Positions 1-11,518 of a DNA stretch of 64,000 bases are shown here, piece by piece; within the stretch, counting starts at the first letter, position 1, and each line of letters begins with the position of its first letter. Made by a program: the position numbers and the translations under genes. The notes beneath the pieces are model-generated. The model was not told the DNA's origin, did no database searches, and saw only the letters and a program-made list of their open reading frames with translations. This DNA is from Mesaphorura yosii (Eukaryota; Arthropoda; Collembola; Poduromorpha; Tullbergiidae): the NCBI GenBank assembly GCA_009869945.1, contig WIXG01000292.1, positions 36,170-100,169 on the forward strand, given 5' to 3'.

Positions 1-1163
1 AAGACTTGAAAGTTGTAGACGACTCCATTCTTATTGAACGAATACTCGGGCACAACTGTGCGGCTCACCTGAAAGGGGAAACGAATCTCAGTTTGTAGGC
101 CAGCGTAAAATACTAGGTAAGCAAGATGCATGCAAAACGAGTTTTGATGATTACGCACCCGCGTCCAGCGTCCCTGCTCCTGTAAAGCGTTCATGGATGG
201 CTCGAGTTTCCCGACGTATTCCTTGACGTACGTGAGATACTCTTCGCGCATCACGATGAACACGGTGCCGCCTGGTTTGACGATGCGAATCATTTCATCA
301 AAGGCTGAGATGGGAATGTGACCTTCACCCATGCCCCCAGCAATCACCAGACTGTCGTACGTATCTACGCAGCAGCAGTTATAAAGCATAAACTCATTTC
401 CTCATATTTCGATATGGTGCGAAACACGCATTTGCCGTTTGCACTCACTGTTTTCAATATTTGCGACTTTTGCGTAGCCGATTGGGCTCTCGTACGTCTT
501 CTCATAAATCCCACGTCCGATCAGCACCTGCAGCATGCCGTTCGATGGTTCCAGGGCGTCAATGTGTCTATGACAGAATTGTCTGATTAATACGGCGTGT
601 AATATGCGATGGTGCAATGAAATGAAACTGCTTATTCATGGTGCTTACTTGAAGCCGAGTTTATCCAGCTCATAGCCCACTCGCCCGGTGCCAGCGGCGA
701 CGTCGAGCACTCGAATCGTGGCGCGATCTGATTCTGACGTGTAGTAGAGACTCATGGCGTTGGCGGCGATCTGTGGCCCGTTGTAGCGCCCGGGGCATAA
801 ATCCTGCCAGGCCCAAAAGGGAAAGCTCCGTGAGATCGTGTCATCACGTAAAGCATGGACACATCCGTCCATTACATTACATTGCATTGAATCATTGCCT
901 TATTGTGCTCGTACCTCGTCATAATTATTCGCCCACTCACTGTACGCCTTGATCATCTCCTCGTGCGATATTCCCGTCTGGTGCGTCTTGTAATTGCGGA
1001 GGTAGGCCTTAGAGTCTTGATCCGCTACGTTCACAAAGCCCTCAATCGGTTTCTTGGCCACTGCCTCTACAAAGTCGGACTTGTGTTCGTGACCGTTGAC
1101 ATGGACTCCGTTCATCTCGACTCCATTCTCGGCGTGTGTGTGTGCATGTCCATTTTGTGCCAT
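1..1163 (-). CDS. METTL27-like methyltransferase, 3' partial
   Basis: SAM-dependent methyltransferase of the METTL27 (WBSCR27) type. Exons on the minus strand are 1163-915, 803-649, 567-449, 364-159 and 68-1; all junctions are GT-AG and frames join (phases 0, 2, 1, 0). The SAM-binding motif I (VLDVAAGTGRVGYEL) lies in exon 2 and is followed by HIDALEPSNGML, which corresponds to the acidic post-I segment of the family. Exon 4 carries the motif IV-VI region (AGGMGEGHIP, IVKPGGTVFIVMREEYL). I chose the ATG at 1163 (context ACAATGG) over the in-frame ATG at 1196. The N-terminus is His/Asn/Gly-rich. The frame is still open at base 1, so the C-terminus is missing. Substrate unknown. Confidence 0.85.
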
Positions 1164-2241
1164 TGTGAGCGGAACCCGGGCGTAATTTAATTGCAATTAG
1201 TGAAATACTTCAGACACGGATGAGAGGATTGATCGATCGATTACATCGACGGAAGACTTACTGTCGTGCTGCACTGAATTTACTTTATAGCCTAGACTGA
1301 AAGCAACGCTGACTCTCGAGTCAGCCTGGCTCAAGATCACTTCAATAGTCAACTCGTACAAAAGCATTGCGTAATGGTACGTTAAAGTTAAGACTTTAAT
1401 ACAGGCTAACAAACTACGTTCACTCGGCAGGAAATCGATGACCAATCAGACAATAAGCAAAGAACGAGTCATGTCGTTAATGTTAATGTTACAGAGGCAA
1501 ACAAACATGTACCGATAAAAGGTCTCAACTTCGCTTGCGTGGGTCGAAACGTAGAGAGATAAGAAATGAGGTTAATCCATCTCCGCACGAGACAGCCAAG
1601 TGCACAAGCGTGTTCGAGTCGGGGGCATTGCGAGTGGAAAAGTCAGGTCGCGTTTTTGCCTCATCGCAAGTGCCGATTGAATGAGATAAGTCTCAGATAA
1701 AGTAAGTTGGCTTGTCACATTAATTCAGCAATTCCGTGGAAAGCCGAATAATGAAATGAAATCAATAATGAATAATGAATCATCTCGCGAATTATGCTGG
1801 CTGGTAACGGCTATCTTACCTGACGCAATAAAAATTTCCACTTGCGTAGATTGCTTACCCGTGCGAAATAAATGCTGTCATTTCACCTGCCAAATTGGAA
1901 TGGAATTTGGGTATATCATTTTTGCGTTCTAATTTGAGGTTTTGACGTGAATGTAAAATATGAAACAGCTAATTTTTGCGTAAAAAATTATTTGAACTCG
2001 GTCAAATTTTTATTTTGATCTATTTGGCCTTGAAGAACTTTTCCTTCCGTATGGTTAGCGCCTTTTTTTGAGGCTTGAAATCCAAAGCCCTGTAATTTGG
2101 CAAATGCATTACAATTTTACTAATTAAGTCGTTAATAATTCACATGAATACAGTCAATAATGGGATGACTGCTGATGAACAGTAAATGAACAACTGAGGC
2201 CGAGTGGCACCATTTTTCAATTCAACGCAGTTGGCTGTTTC
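1164..2241. other. Intergenic region between divergent genes
   Basis: About 1.1 kb between the start codons of the methyltransferase (minus) and the first gustatory receptor (plus). It should hold both promoters. No TATA box at a convincing distance, no RNA gene and no convincing ORF is seen; the part after 1,900 is AT-rich. Confidence 0.5.
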
Positions 2242-3658
2242 ATGCAAGGTGGCTCAATGGAGCTGCCAACAAACGCCAAAGTTAGCCCAAGCGTCAAGGG
2301 CAAGGGCCCGGCTGACCCGGGCCAATACTCCGAGCATACGTTTCTTAGTTCGGTTCTGAGTCCAATATTCACTTACGGACGAATTTCCCTCGTCATTCCT
2401 TTCAAAGTCGCCCACAACGATGCAGAGTACAAATTTGAGTCCACGCGGAGTCGCCGCTGGCTGTGTTTTGCGTTTACCGCCTTCCTGGTCCCGTACTGGT
2501 TTCTTCGGACGCGGACTCAGCGCGGTGTGGAGGTCAACTTCAACATTCTCAACACGCTCAAGGTTCTCGTGTACACTTTAATGTGCATATACGCCATTTG
2601 TGGCATGGCAAAAATTCCACCGTGTACAAGTTCGTGGAAAGAAATCTTTGAGAGTGCTGTCGGCATTGAGCGACGATGGACAGCGCTTCTCGGCGGAAGT
2701 GGAAAGCCAACACAACACCAACGGCGTGAACGGTGTCAGCGCTTGATGGGTGGAATTCTTGGTGTTTGCTTATGTCTGTTCGGATTCTTTGGTGCATGCT
2801 TGCATTACTCGGTGCTTGTCGAGGTTCGGGGCTCGGCAGGATGGGGCCATAGCCAAGCCATATGCCTCTTGAATATGTTCACGGAAGTGGAAGATGAGGA
2901 GCTACTCAAGCGTAAGCATTTTCATAAACAAGGAGACTGGCATTATTCCTTGTTTTTTTTGTACTTCACATTTTGTACGCATTTTTACTGCAGAGCCGGT
3001 CGTCGTTCAAAGTGCGCTGGCGGTGCTCGCCTTCACGTTGGAGATTTTCTGCTGGAATACGTGGTATTTCTTCGACACACTTCGCATGACTCTTGCCATA
3101 ATTGTTTGGTTTTACTTCCGAAGTCTGTCCAACGCATCCAAGACAGGTTCCATCTCCCATTCAGACTTGGACCAAGTAGTTGATCTCCACATGAGCATGT
3201 GCGACCTCCTCCGTCGCATAAACGATCTCCTGTCGTCAGTCACATTCTTCGGTGAAGTGTCCATGCTCTTTTTCCGCTTCTACTACATCAATTATATCGT
3301 AGGAGGCTTCGATCCGGATCCGTTCTCATTTAACAATATTGCCTTCGCCATTTATTACACGCGAACACTGCCTATCCTCCTCTTTGCAGCGGACGCGAGT
3401 GCCAAAGCCCATGATTTGGCGTCCTGGGTCGAGCATACCTTCGCAACAGACTACAATAATGAAATAAGTGGGGGCAAACTGACTCGGAAGTGGTCCGTGT
3501 TCATTGCTCAATTATACGGCGAGCGTTCCGCCATCGGATTCAAGGGCCTGAACTATTTTACTATAACGTACCAATTCTTGGCCACGGTCGTGAGCCTCCT
3601 GCTGACGTACTGCGTGGTGCTACTCCAGTTCATGAAGGAAAAGCCGCAGATTATGTAA
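2242..3658 (+). CDS. Gustatory receptor-family chemoreceptor
   Basis: Seven-helix chemoreceptor of the insect gustatory receptor family (7tm_7 type), expected in the plasma membrane of sensory neurons. Two exons: 2242-2911 and 2994-3658, with an 82-bp GT-AG intron, giving 444 residues. Several hydrophobic segments are visible (FTAFLVPYWF, LKVLVYTLMCIYAICGM, MGGILGVCLCLFGFFG, LAVLAFTLEIF, MTLAIIVWFYF). The last helix ends in TYCVVLLQF, the C-terminal TYhhhhhQF signature of this family. The second ATG (residue 6) is an alternative start. A second receptor of the family lies at 12079. Ligand cannot be inferred. Confidence 0.8.
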
Positions 3659-3939
3659 CCTGGAAGAGGAAAGTTCCTTTCTGCTATGAATTGTACAATT
3701 CCAGATTCAATTCAATTGTACATTTAATTCATTCATTAACTACTGCATAGTGAACGTGTTCTGAGCACGTTTATTGACAGTGACTTTCAAAACAACCACA
3801 ATACCCTTATCTTATCTTGGTGATTCACGAAGCGCATGACTGCAAGAAGTCCTGGACTGCACCTGTGCGCCAGTCAGATGTCTAGACGTCGTAGGTAACA
3901 AACCCAGGCCGTGCCAGACCTCAGAACACGATCGAGACC

Positions 3940-5398
3940 ATGGGTCCAGCAAAGAGCGCCGCCTTAGGTTCGTCGGAGTCGGCCTCGTCGTCCAGTTGCT
4001 CCACCTGGCTCGGCAACTGGCGACTGTGGATCCGCGCATTCTGGATCAGTATCTACGCTCTGTTTCTGCTGCTGGCTGTGCCATCGCTCGTGCTAGACTG
4101 CGTCTACACACAAGTGACAGGCTCGTTGCCGAAGATCCAGCTGATTGGAGGCCTCTTTGCACTCGCAACCATCCCAATCAGCTTCTGGGAAATCGTCCAG
4201 CATCAGATTCACTTTACCAAGCCGTACCTGCAGGGGCACCTCATCCGGATTCTGTGGATGGTGCCAATCTACTGTGTCGATGCCGTAAGCATTTAAAACC
4301 TCGCTTGATGGTAATGATTAACGAAATCTCTTCTTGTGCCAGTGGTTCGGACTGATTTACCCGGAAGACAGCATCTACATGAACTCCTTACGAGACTGCT
4401 ACACGGCCTACGTTATCTACAACTTTATGAAGTTCCTGCACAATTATCTCAACTCGGAGGGCGACTACGAGAGCAGTCTGAAGGACAAGGCGCCGGTGAA
4501 GCACTTGCCACCCTGCTGCTGCCTCCGACCCTGGGAAATGGATCAGACCTTTGTGAGGAGAGTCCACAACGGAATTCTGCAGTTCATTGTGGTGCGCCCA
4601 ATCACGACTGCAGCCGCCTTGTACGTCCACCGCCCTGCCCTGCCTTGGACTGGTAAGTCAAAGGCCTAACTGCTGCTTTCTGTTCGCAGTATCTGCGAAA
4701 TGCTTGGCGTCTACGGCGAGAATGAGATGCGGCTCGACGTGGGTTTCCAATACATCATGCTTATCAACAACTTGTCGCAAATGGTGGCCATGTACTGCCT
4801 CGTCTTATTCTACAAGGCGAACCGAGCTGAGCTTGCACCCATGAAACCAATTGGCAAATTTGTCTGCATCAAGTTTGTGGTGTTCCTGACCGTCTTGTAA
4901 GAATTTAACTCCATAAATATTAAAGGCCCTTCTGCGCTTTACGAAATACATATTTGCTTTTGCAGTCAGTCTGGGATCATTGGAATGCTGGTGAACTTTG
5001 GCGTGATTCAGCTCATATTTGGAATAGAAGATGGAGGAGAAATTAAACTGATCTCGTCTTGTCTCCAGGATTTCCTGATCTGCATTGAAATGTTCTTCGC
5101 CGCCATTGCCCATCATTACGTATTCACGTACAGGCCGTACGTTGAGCCGGACTTCGAGGACCTGTGGTGGTGCGAGGGCCTGGCTCGAGCTTGCGGGAAA
5201 GGCGGGCAGATGTACTCGAGCCTGGACTCTGATGAAGATGTCATGCCCGGTGAACGGGATCGTCTTCTTTCGGCAGCTTCGGAAATTTTGCGAAATGGGC
5301 TGCCCGGCAGCAAGCGACGGGCAGGCGTAGGCGTGGAATGGGTGAACAACAACAATAATAATAACAATGCGTGTGCGGTTGTGAGGCCTGATCACTGA
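3940..5398 (+). CDS. TMEM184 family transmembrane protein
   Basis: Multi-pass membrane protein of the TMEM184 / organic solute transporter alpha family (PF03619). Exons 3940-4284, 4343-4620, 4690-4896 and 4966-5398 join in frame to give 420 residues. Family hallmarks: HLIRILWMVPIYCVDAWFGL, YTAYVIYNFMKFL, HLPPCCCLRPWEM, ICEMLGVYGENE and a last helix followed by the YRPYV segment. About seven hydrophobic segments are present. The cytoplasmic tail ends with eight consecutive Asn from an AAC/AAT microsatellite at about 5346-5368. An AATAAA poly(A) signal lies near 5625. The vertebrate family is tied to vesicle or solute transport, but the molecular role is not well defined. Confidence 0.9.
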
Positions 5399-5872
5399 CC
5401 GGAGAAATCGGTCGATTTGTGTACACGGGGGTACTACGAGGCGAAAATTACATGAATTTGCAACTCTGAAATCAATTTCTTACTTGAGAATCATGACAGG
5501 ATCACTTCAAATCTTCGTCCTTCTCTAAGCACTTTACACGAAAGCAAACTCATAAATCAGCGCATAAAATTATTCCTAGTCTCTCATGACAAAATGTCAA
5601 AACCCCAATGCAATTTGTCAATTAAATAAAATGGTTATCACCGACCGCTTCAATTTGGGACTCTGAAATGACAACCGCTGCTGTCAATACCTCTCTAACA
5701 ATTCAATTCCTGCAATTCAGACATTCGAGTGTTATTTTTATGTCACACCCTAAATTAAATTGGCATTGTGACGTTGACATTACTCGGTTTTGGAATACCT
5801 TTACCTGAAATTTAGGTATTTAGGTCAGTTTGTGCATGAATACTGCCCTCATAGAATTTGCTTGATGGCGAA
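5399..5872. other. Intergenic, TMEM184 3' UTR and receptor promoter
   Basis: Holds the TMEM184 3' UTR with its poly(A) signal near 5625 and AT-rich sequence upstream of the ionotropic receptor. No other feature seen. Confidence 0.5.
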
Positions 5873-7656
5873 ATGGGCTTTAAAACGATCCAGATTGCTT
5901 TCCTGTGCTTTGCATTACCCAATTTCTCAATAATTGGTGCCAGCTCCAGAGATTCAAGCCTCCTGGGCGCAGATTTTGACGGCGCGCTCTTTTCTCAAAA
6001 CAAAACCCCGCCAGAGTATGTTAGAATCACATTTGTGACATTCGAACCGGAAATTGCCACAATTGCATGTACTTCACACAGCGCAAGTGGGCATCATTCC
6101 TTGCAGATTTTGGGTGAACCGCCAAGCCTGGCCACTCCCGACTACCAGATCTTTGCATACGTGCAAGATTCCGTGAATTTCACGTAGCTGAATGACACGC
6201 AGAAACACTCGTAGAACTAGCTGGGCTAATTCCAACCATTCTCTGGTCATTTCAGGGCGACGTTCTACCCGGCCAATACTTGGGCCTACTTCAATTTAAG
6301 TACCCACACTTGGGATGGAATGGGTGGATCTTTGGAACGAAATGAAGCTGACTATACTGCAAATGCGGGATACATGCTACCAGAGCGTGTGGCCAGTTTC
6401 AGATTCTTGGCGACGGGCTACAAAAATAAGTTAACTCGTAACGTCGATGGATATTCTGAATAAAACAGAGTTCGATAATTCTTGTTCTCGTTTGTAGACT
6501 CTCAGCGTATTTTCATGTGCCACCACGAACACTGGACGGATACAGCGATGTGATTTGGAGACCATTTGCCAGAATTTGGATGCCGTTTGTAGGATTCATG
6601 GTCGTCGCCGTCTGTGTTCTAAAACTTTTGTACTCTGTGCCCGTGTCCGATGCACTGACACTCACTATTGGCAATATTTCTCAACAAGGTAAGCATAGTT
6701 AGAGTCTCAGGACAAGGAATCTTCTCTGAGGCTCAATGACTCCTATGACTCTCACATGTCAAAGGAACTACTAAAAACACTCTACGGCAACCAGACACCA
6801 ATGCTTTATCAGCTTCGACACGCCTTGTCCTGCTTGTCCTCTGCATAAGCTTTTACGTGATAAACGACCACGTGGCGGCCTCACTCATCTCGAAATTCAC
6901 ATCCCAGTACCGTACAATTTCCAGTCTCCAGGATTTAGTCGATGAGGGCTACGAATTCGGAGTGCTCGAAGATTCCTACTTGAGAATATCGTACGGTGGG
7001 AATTTTGTACGTGAATCAGTACAGACAGGCACAATTTACTAAAATTCTAACTCCGTAAACCGCCCTTATGAATGATTTTTTTTACAGGAGCTTTACAACG
7101 GAGGAAATCAGGTGTTGGCTCAGGCGATGGACCGACCAGCATACGTGAATCTGAGCACAGGGCTCCAAATGGCGATCACGAACCATAAATTCGCATTGCT
7201 GACTGAAATCGATGTGCGCGACGCATTTGAGAGCCTGACATCATCTTCCTCTACCCTCGACGGCAAATTCGACGTATTTTGCGATTTGCTTCGTGAAGTG
7301 GTAGTAGAATTCCGTCCAATGTGGTCCAGCCAATTCGTGAGGAAAGGATCCGGCCTATCAAACTCTATAAATGTTGCGTGAGTAGTGCAGAAAGAAGGAA
7401 CTCGTTTACTGTCTTTTGACCTGCAATATTTGATGCACGCAGAATGATTGGAATGTGGGCGAGCGGAAATACGAAACGGGTTTGGACGTGGCAGGAGCAG
7501 GCTCAGGTCAACGCCAGACCGACCTGTCGGAATCTGGTGGACTCAACAATTCACATTACGCAAGTGCAGAGTCTGTGTCTCATCTTCGTTGTTGGTGCAC
7601 TCACCTCTGCTGCATGCTTCATGTTGGAATTGCTCATTCACTCTCATCACGCGTGA
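5873..7656 (+). CDS. Divergent ionotropic receptor (IR)
   Basis: Chemosensory ionotropic receptor related to ionotropic glutamate receptors. Six exons: 5873-6183, 6256-6429, 6498-6688, 6765-7006, 7088-7377 and 7443-7656; all phases join, giving 473 residues. The ATG at 5873 begins a signal peptide (MGFKTIQIAFLCFALPNF). The order matches IRs: S1 half with FHVPPRTLDGYSDVIWRPF, then TM1 (about residues 184-206), a second membrane segment (RLVLLVLCISFYVI), the S2 half (ISSLQDLVDEGYEFGVLEDSY), and a last TM (QSLCLIFVVGALTSAACFMLELL). No amino-terminal ATD domain is present, as is usual for divergent IRs. The exon 2 donor (GTTAAC) is weak but keeps the frame. Ligand unknown. Confidence 0.8.
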
Positions 7657-8075
7657 AATGATCAGTTTCTCGTCCACAGGGAGTAGTGCAACGACATTTT
7701 GAATCGACGCATGATTGAATAGCACTCCGAACTTCGAATTGCTGTTTGGGAGATTTGAATCGAATAAATTCATAGCCTAAGTCGAGTCACTGATTTTGGT
7801 GATTCATTTCGCTAATTTCTACTAATCAGTTAAATATTGATTTACACCTGCTGTGGTTAAGATCAAGCTATTTCATAACGTCTATCGTCTTTGTATTTCG
7901 CACGTGCTTATTTCGTCGAATCATCTTTAATTACACGTCACTGGATTATTCAACCAGGACGTGTAAGTTAATTCTTTTGAAAGGAAGCCTTTTAAATCGC
8001 CATTTGTTGTAATTCCTCTTGAAGAGTACTTGATCGTATCCCGATTAATTGCTATGGACGGTACCGCAAATCAAA
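7657..8075. other. Intergenic, no feature seen
   Basis: AT-rich spacer containing the ionotropic receptor 3' UTR (an AATAAA lies near 7761). Nothing else supported. Confidence 0.45.
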
Positions 8076-8774
8076 ATGATAAGTTCCACTGAATGCAGTT
8101 TGGTTCGCTTCCGAGAAACTTTTGGTAATCTACATTCATGCTCAAGCATGCTTTATTTATCGGGTCAGCAAGGATCAGGAGTCATTCCACTCCCAACTGG
8201 AAGTACCCTGATCGCTGTCCCAGGCCCCTCTACTTCGTCTGGTTCAGGCCATTCTATGCATGCAAACCATAGCTCTTGGACAGTTCAAGTAAATGTTCCT
8301 GGGACATCTAATCGTGGTGTTGGTCGATGTCGCGGACGTGGTGGAGTCAGCATTGGACCTGGACCTCTTCCAGCACATTTAACCTACGAAGCAGGTGCTA
8401 TAGTTTGGGTAAGGCGCTGTTTGACCTTCTACGATCTAATGAACTTGCTGGGGCAGGAAGTAACTGGTGTTTGAGGTATATGGATATAGCATGGAGCAGT
8501 GTATGACAGATATCCGGATGGATGGACCGCAAGAAAAGAAGCTCGGGCTGGTCAAACTCCTGCGGGTCGAGCAATCGTCATGGTGGAGTGGGAAGAAGAT
8601 CCAACAACTGGAGCAACGGCCCACTTCATTCAACCGACTATGATGTGGCATGCCATATATTTGGAGTCTTTCTTATCCAAAAGGGAGAATCGTAACCTTG
8701 CAATGGAATATGTTGGGCTTCGATATCTTGTTGAGAAGTTGATGGAGAATGCAGACGGAGGAACAGAAGAGTAA
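8076..8774 (+). CDS. Unrecognised two-exon protein
   Basis: Two open segments, 8076-8408 and 8490-8774, joined by a 81-bp GT-AG intron (GTAAGG donor, TATAG acceptor) in phase 0, giving 205 residues. The N-terminal half is Gly/Ser/Pro-rich and carries a RCRGRGG patch; the C-terminal half reads as a folded domain (AIVWHGAVYDRYPDGW, IVMVEWEEDP, LRYLVEKLMEN). A start at 8054 is possible only with a different first exon; a splice acceptor at 8168 would also keep the frame. I do not recognise the family. It lies just upstream of a transposable element, so an element relic is possible. Confidence 0.4.
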
Positions 8775-8957
8775 GCATGTATCCAGAATAGCAATTTCAA
8801 TTCAGAGACTAACCTCTCTTTTAGTGAAGTGTTTAGTTAATCCAGCTTTCATTCTTGTTAGTTCAGTGTGCGTAATAATATGATACTATGTCTACCGAAA
8901 AAATTCTCCCTGTTCGCTTTCGGGTAATAAAAATGTGATGAAACAGCACACAAGATA

Positions 8958-9694
8958 CAGTCAGGCAAATTAATACTAGGACATTAGTAGCATCCACTGG
9001 GTAACGGTATCGTGGCTAAAAAGGACCTTATTCAGTTTGGGCTATATAAAGATACCACATTCCATGCATACCGGTGCATAGCCCTCACCGAGACACACAA
9101 TATTGTGTATAAGACTGGGGTCGAATTCATTCTTATTCTCGAGATACGAGACAAAGTCTGATTTTTATGGTCCTCTATGTAATATTGTGTGTCTCGGTGA
9201 GGGCTACCCACTCATATGCACGGATGTTGAAAATAACGTGTAGCCCAAATTCCTACAGGACTGAATAAGGTCCTTTACTGAAATTTCACAAAGGTGGTCT
9301 CGCTTCGTTCAAAATTTTATGTAGATCATGAATACATATCCACTTATTAACTACTGACCGGTTAAAACATATTTGGAGGACAAAAACAAAAAAACGAGAA
9401 AATATGGCAAAAAATTATACCAGATATGACATTTAAACGCAGTATTATACTTGGAACTTATGTGTGTCGTGTTGTCCTAATAATAATTATGCTCGAAATT
9501 TTGATTATTTCCTAATTTTGAATTTGTCACTTACTCAGCAACATATTTTCGAGATCTGAGGCCGGATTCTAGTTCCGCACAAATTTTCGAATAAACTGAC
9601 ACCTAGTTCGGCTGGGTTTACTCAAATGACAAAGTAAAAAAAATGGACCTGTCAATAGATGGCGCTTGTGTCCTAGTAATTATTTGGCTGACTG
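8958..9694. mobile_element. Non-autonomous Tc1/mariner-type element (737 bp)
   Basis: The left end (from 8958, CAGTCAGGCAAATTAATACT) and the right end (to 9694) are inverted repeats of about 35 bp with several mismatches; both read CAGTCAG, CAAAT and ACTAGGACA. Both are flanked by TA (8956-8957 and 9695-9696), the target duplication of this superfamily. No transposase ORF lies inside, so the element would need a transposase in trans. Confidence 0.7.
9021..9275. repeat. Foldback (palindromic) element nested in the Tc1-like element
   Basis: Outer arms start AAGGACCTTATTCAG (9021) and end with its inverse CTGAATAAGGTCCTT (to 9275), each next to TTGGGCTA or its inverse. Inner arms 9079-9104 and 9181-9206 are a perfect 26-bp inverted repeat around a 76-bp loop. 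A relic of one outer arm lies at 30004. Confidence 0.75.
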
Positions 9695-9970
9695 TATTTT
9701 ATGTTTTATTTTCAAGGTTCGTGCTGGAAGGAACTTATTCTCTCCGGCCGCAAGTGACAATTGGCCGTGACCAGAAGTTTTATTGCGTATGGTTTTAACT
9801 TTCAAGCAACTCCACGCCCCGTATCGTATTCGTAAGGTTGCAACTAGTCTGGCCCTGAGCATGATTTTTCATCTCGTGCAAGGGAGTTCAGTTTGAGACA
9901 CATTTTGGGTTTGGGGCTCTCGTCATTTTCTGAAGTATGGTCATAATTGCTGTCGTAGTCGTAGTCGGTG

Positions 9971-10110
9971 ACACGAAGACATGAAAGCCTGTGGCAGTAA
10001 CAGCACGAAGACAAGAAAGCCTGTGGCAGTAACAGCACGAAAACAAGAAAGCCTGTGGCAGTAACAGCACGAAAACAAGAAAGCCTGTGGCAGTAACAGC
10101 ACGAAAACAT
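9971..10110. repeat. 32-bp minisatellite, four copies
   Basis: The unit beginning GCCTGTGGCAGTAACAGCAC recurs at 9987, 10019, 10051 and 10083, exactly 32 bp apart and nearly identical. A period of 32 is not a multiple of three, so the overlapping open frames are by-products, not a repeat protein. Confidence 0.85.
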
Positions 10111-10489
10111 TGTATTATTCTTGTTCAGTTACAATCCAGAGCAGGCAGGGCAAAGACAAAGAACGATGATAAAAACAAAGGCATAATTTTATTATTTATT
10201 ACCATCAGCATCTCATCCCTGATCTTCTGCGTTCTACATCTTATGTGGTGTTGTGCAGTCGTTTTGGTGACTTGGCTCCGTGAATCTTCTCCGTTGCGTT
10301 ATCACATTTCTTGACTTCATAACCTTCACAGTCTTTGCCAGCACAGCACGTTCGTAACCGTATTCAACTGCAGCAGAAACTCTCTGAATCGTTTTGCTAG
10401 TTTCGTTGTGAACCCTTGCCGGCGCATTTCCATTACTTTAATTTAAGTCGTTCCAGTGGGTACAAGTTGGAAAAGCGGTTGAGTTCAAC
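10111..10489. other. Intergenic, no feature seen
   Basis: Spacer between the minisatellite and the chromo-shadow-like gene; presumably its promoter. No RNA gene or ORF supported. Confidence 0.4.
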
Positions 10490-11518
10490 ATGCCCAGAAC
10501 AAGGGAATCAAAACGAATCAGCGAGGCACGTGAGAAGAGAAAAGCAAGTAAGTCCAATGCAGGCAGTGCGTCCGCAGTGAGGAAAGGGATAAACGAAAGT
10601 GTTATCTTTTTAATGTATAGCTCTGCTGGTGTTCAATTTATGAATTTATTTTTAACCCTCACAGAAAAGGATTATGAGGACCCAAATCCTAAGTGCCCTG
10701 AAAGTAATCCTCTTTTTCAGATTTCAGGATGGCTGGTGCCAATGTTTGTGGTTGTCGACATCAGCTCAGACCGAAAAGAATAGGCAAAATGAGCAGCAGC
10801 AGCTCTCCGCCCAACTTGGTTAATGACTTGGCGGCCCCAGTTTCTTTTCCATCAGTGGCTTCAATTTCAAAAATTGAGTTTGGAGCAGTTCTGGCATCTA
10901 AATCTGATGCAGTTTCCAGTACTTCCCGTGGAGGCTCCAGCCGACGTTCTCCAAATAATTCGAGTAAGGCAGACTCACAGTTTAAAACAGTGGAGCGAGC
11001 GCAGCACCTCAAAAAAACTCATATCCCTCATGTGCAACCTGAAATGTGAATACCCAGGATCGGACCCTGATTCCAGAGAAGACGAGAACGTTACTGTCCA
11101 ACACTCCGGGGAGGTCAATATGGAACAAATCAGAGCAGCAGTTGACGGGCAAATGAAAGCAATTCGGGTAAATAAACACATACATACGAGGTACGAAATA
11201 TTCAATATGTTACCTTTGAAGTACAAACAATTCTCTTAGCGTGCCGCAGTTCTTTCCGAGCTGCCCACCGACAAGAGGGCGGTCCAGGTGCTTAGCGTGT
11301 TTCCAAAAATTGATAACGCTCCATGTATCTATCTGGTTGAATGGGCCAACACTGACCCAAACTTGTGTGGACCAAATGACGAAGCACAGTGTGTTCAAAT
11401 GATTTACCCACAAGCCTTCCTGCAGAGTATCGGGAATCAGCAAATGTTGGCTGAATTTTATATGGATCACATGACCTTTACCCAGGATGACGAGGACGAG
11501 GATGAAGATTCGGATTAA
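10490..11518 (+). CDS. Divergent chromo-shadow-domain-like protein
   Basis: Five exons, 10490-10547, 10665-10703, 10721-10963, 11058-11167 and 11240-11518, join in frame to give 242 residues. Intron 2 (10704-10720) is only 17 bp, so 10665-10963 needs a transcript check. The N-terminus is basic (MPRTRESKRISEAREKRKA), followed by a Ser-rich linker. The last exon resembles a chromo-shadow domain: a VLSVFPKIDNAPCIYLVEW strand pair, ANTDPNL, and QQMLAEFYMDHMTF, which aligns with the [14 protein letters not shown] end of the HP1 shadow domain. No chromodomain is seen. The tail is very acidic (DDEDEDEDSD). If right, the protein would bind HP1-type partners in chromatin; this is inference from remote similarity. 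Confidence 0.55.

Noticed and set aside
4805-5395. 196-residue minus-strand ORF
   Set aside because: Runs antisense through two TMEM184 exons and their intron; no independent support.
9844-10110. Leu/Cys repeat protein on the minus strand
   Set aside because: It is the translation of the 32-bp minisatellite; the period is not a multiple of three and two frames are open equally.
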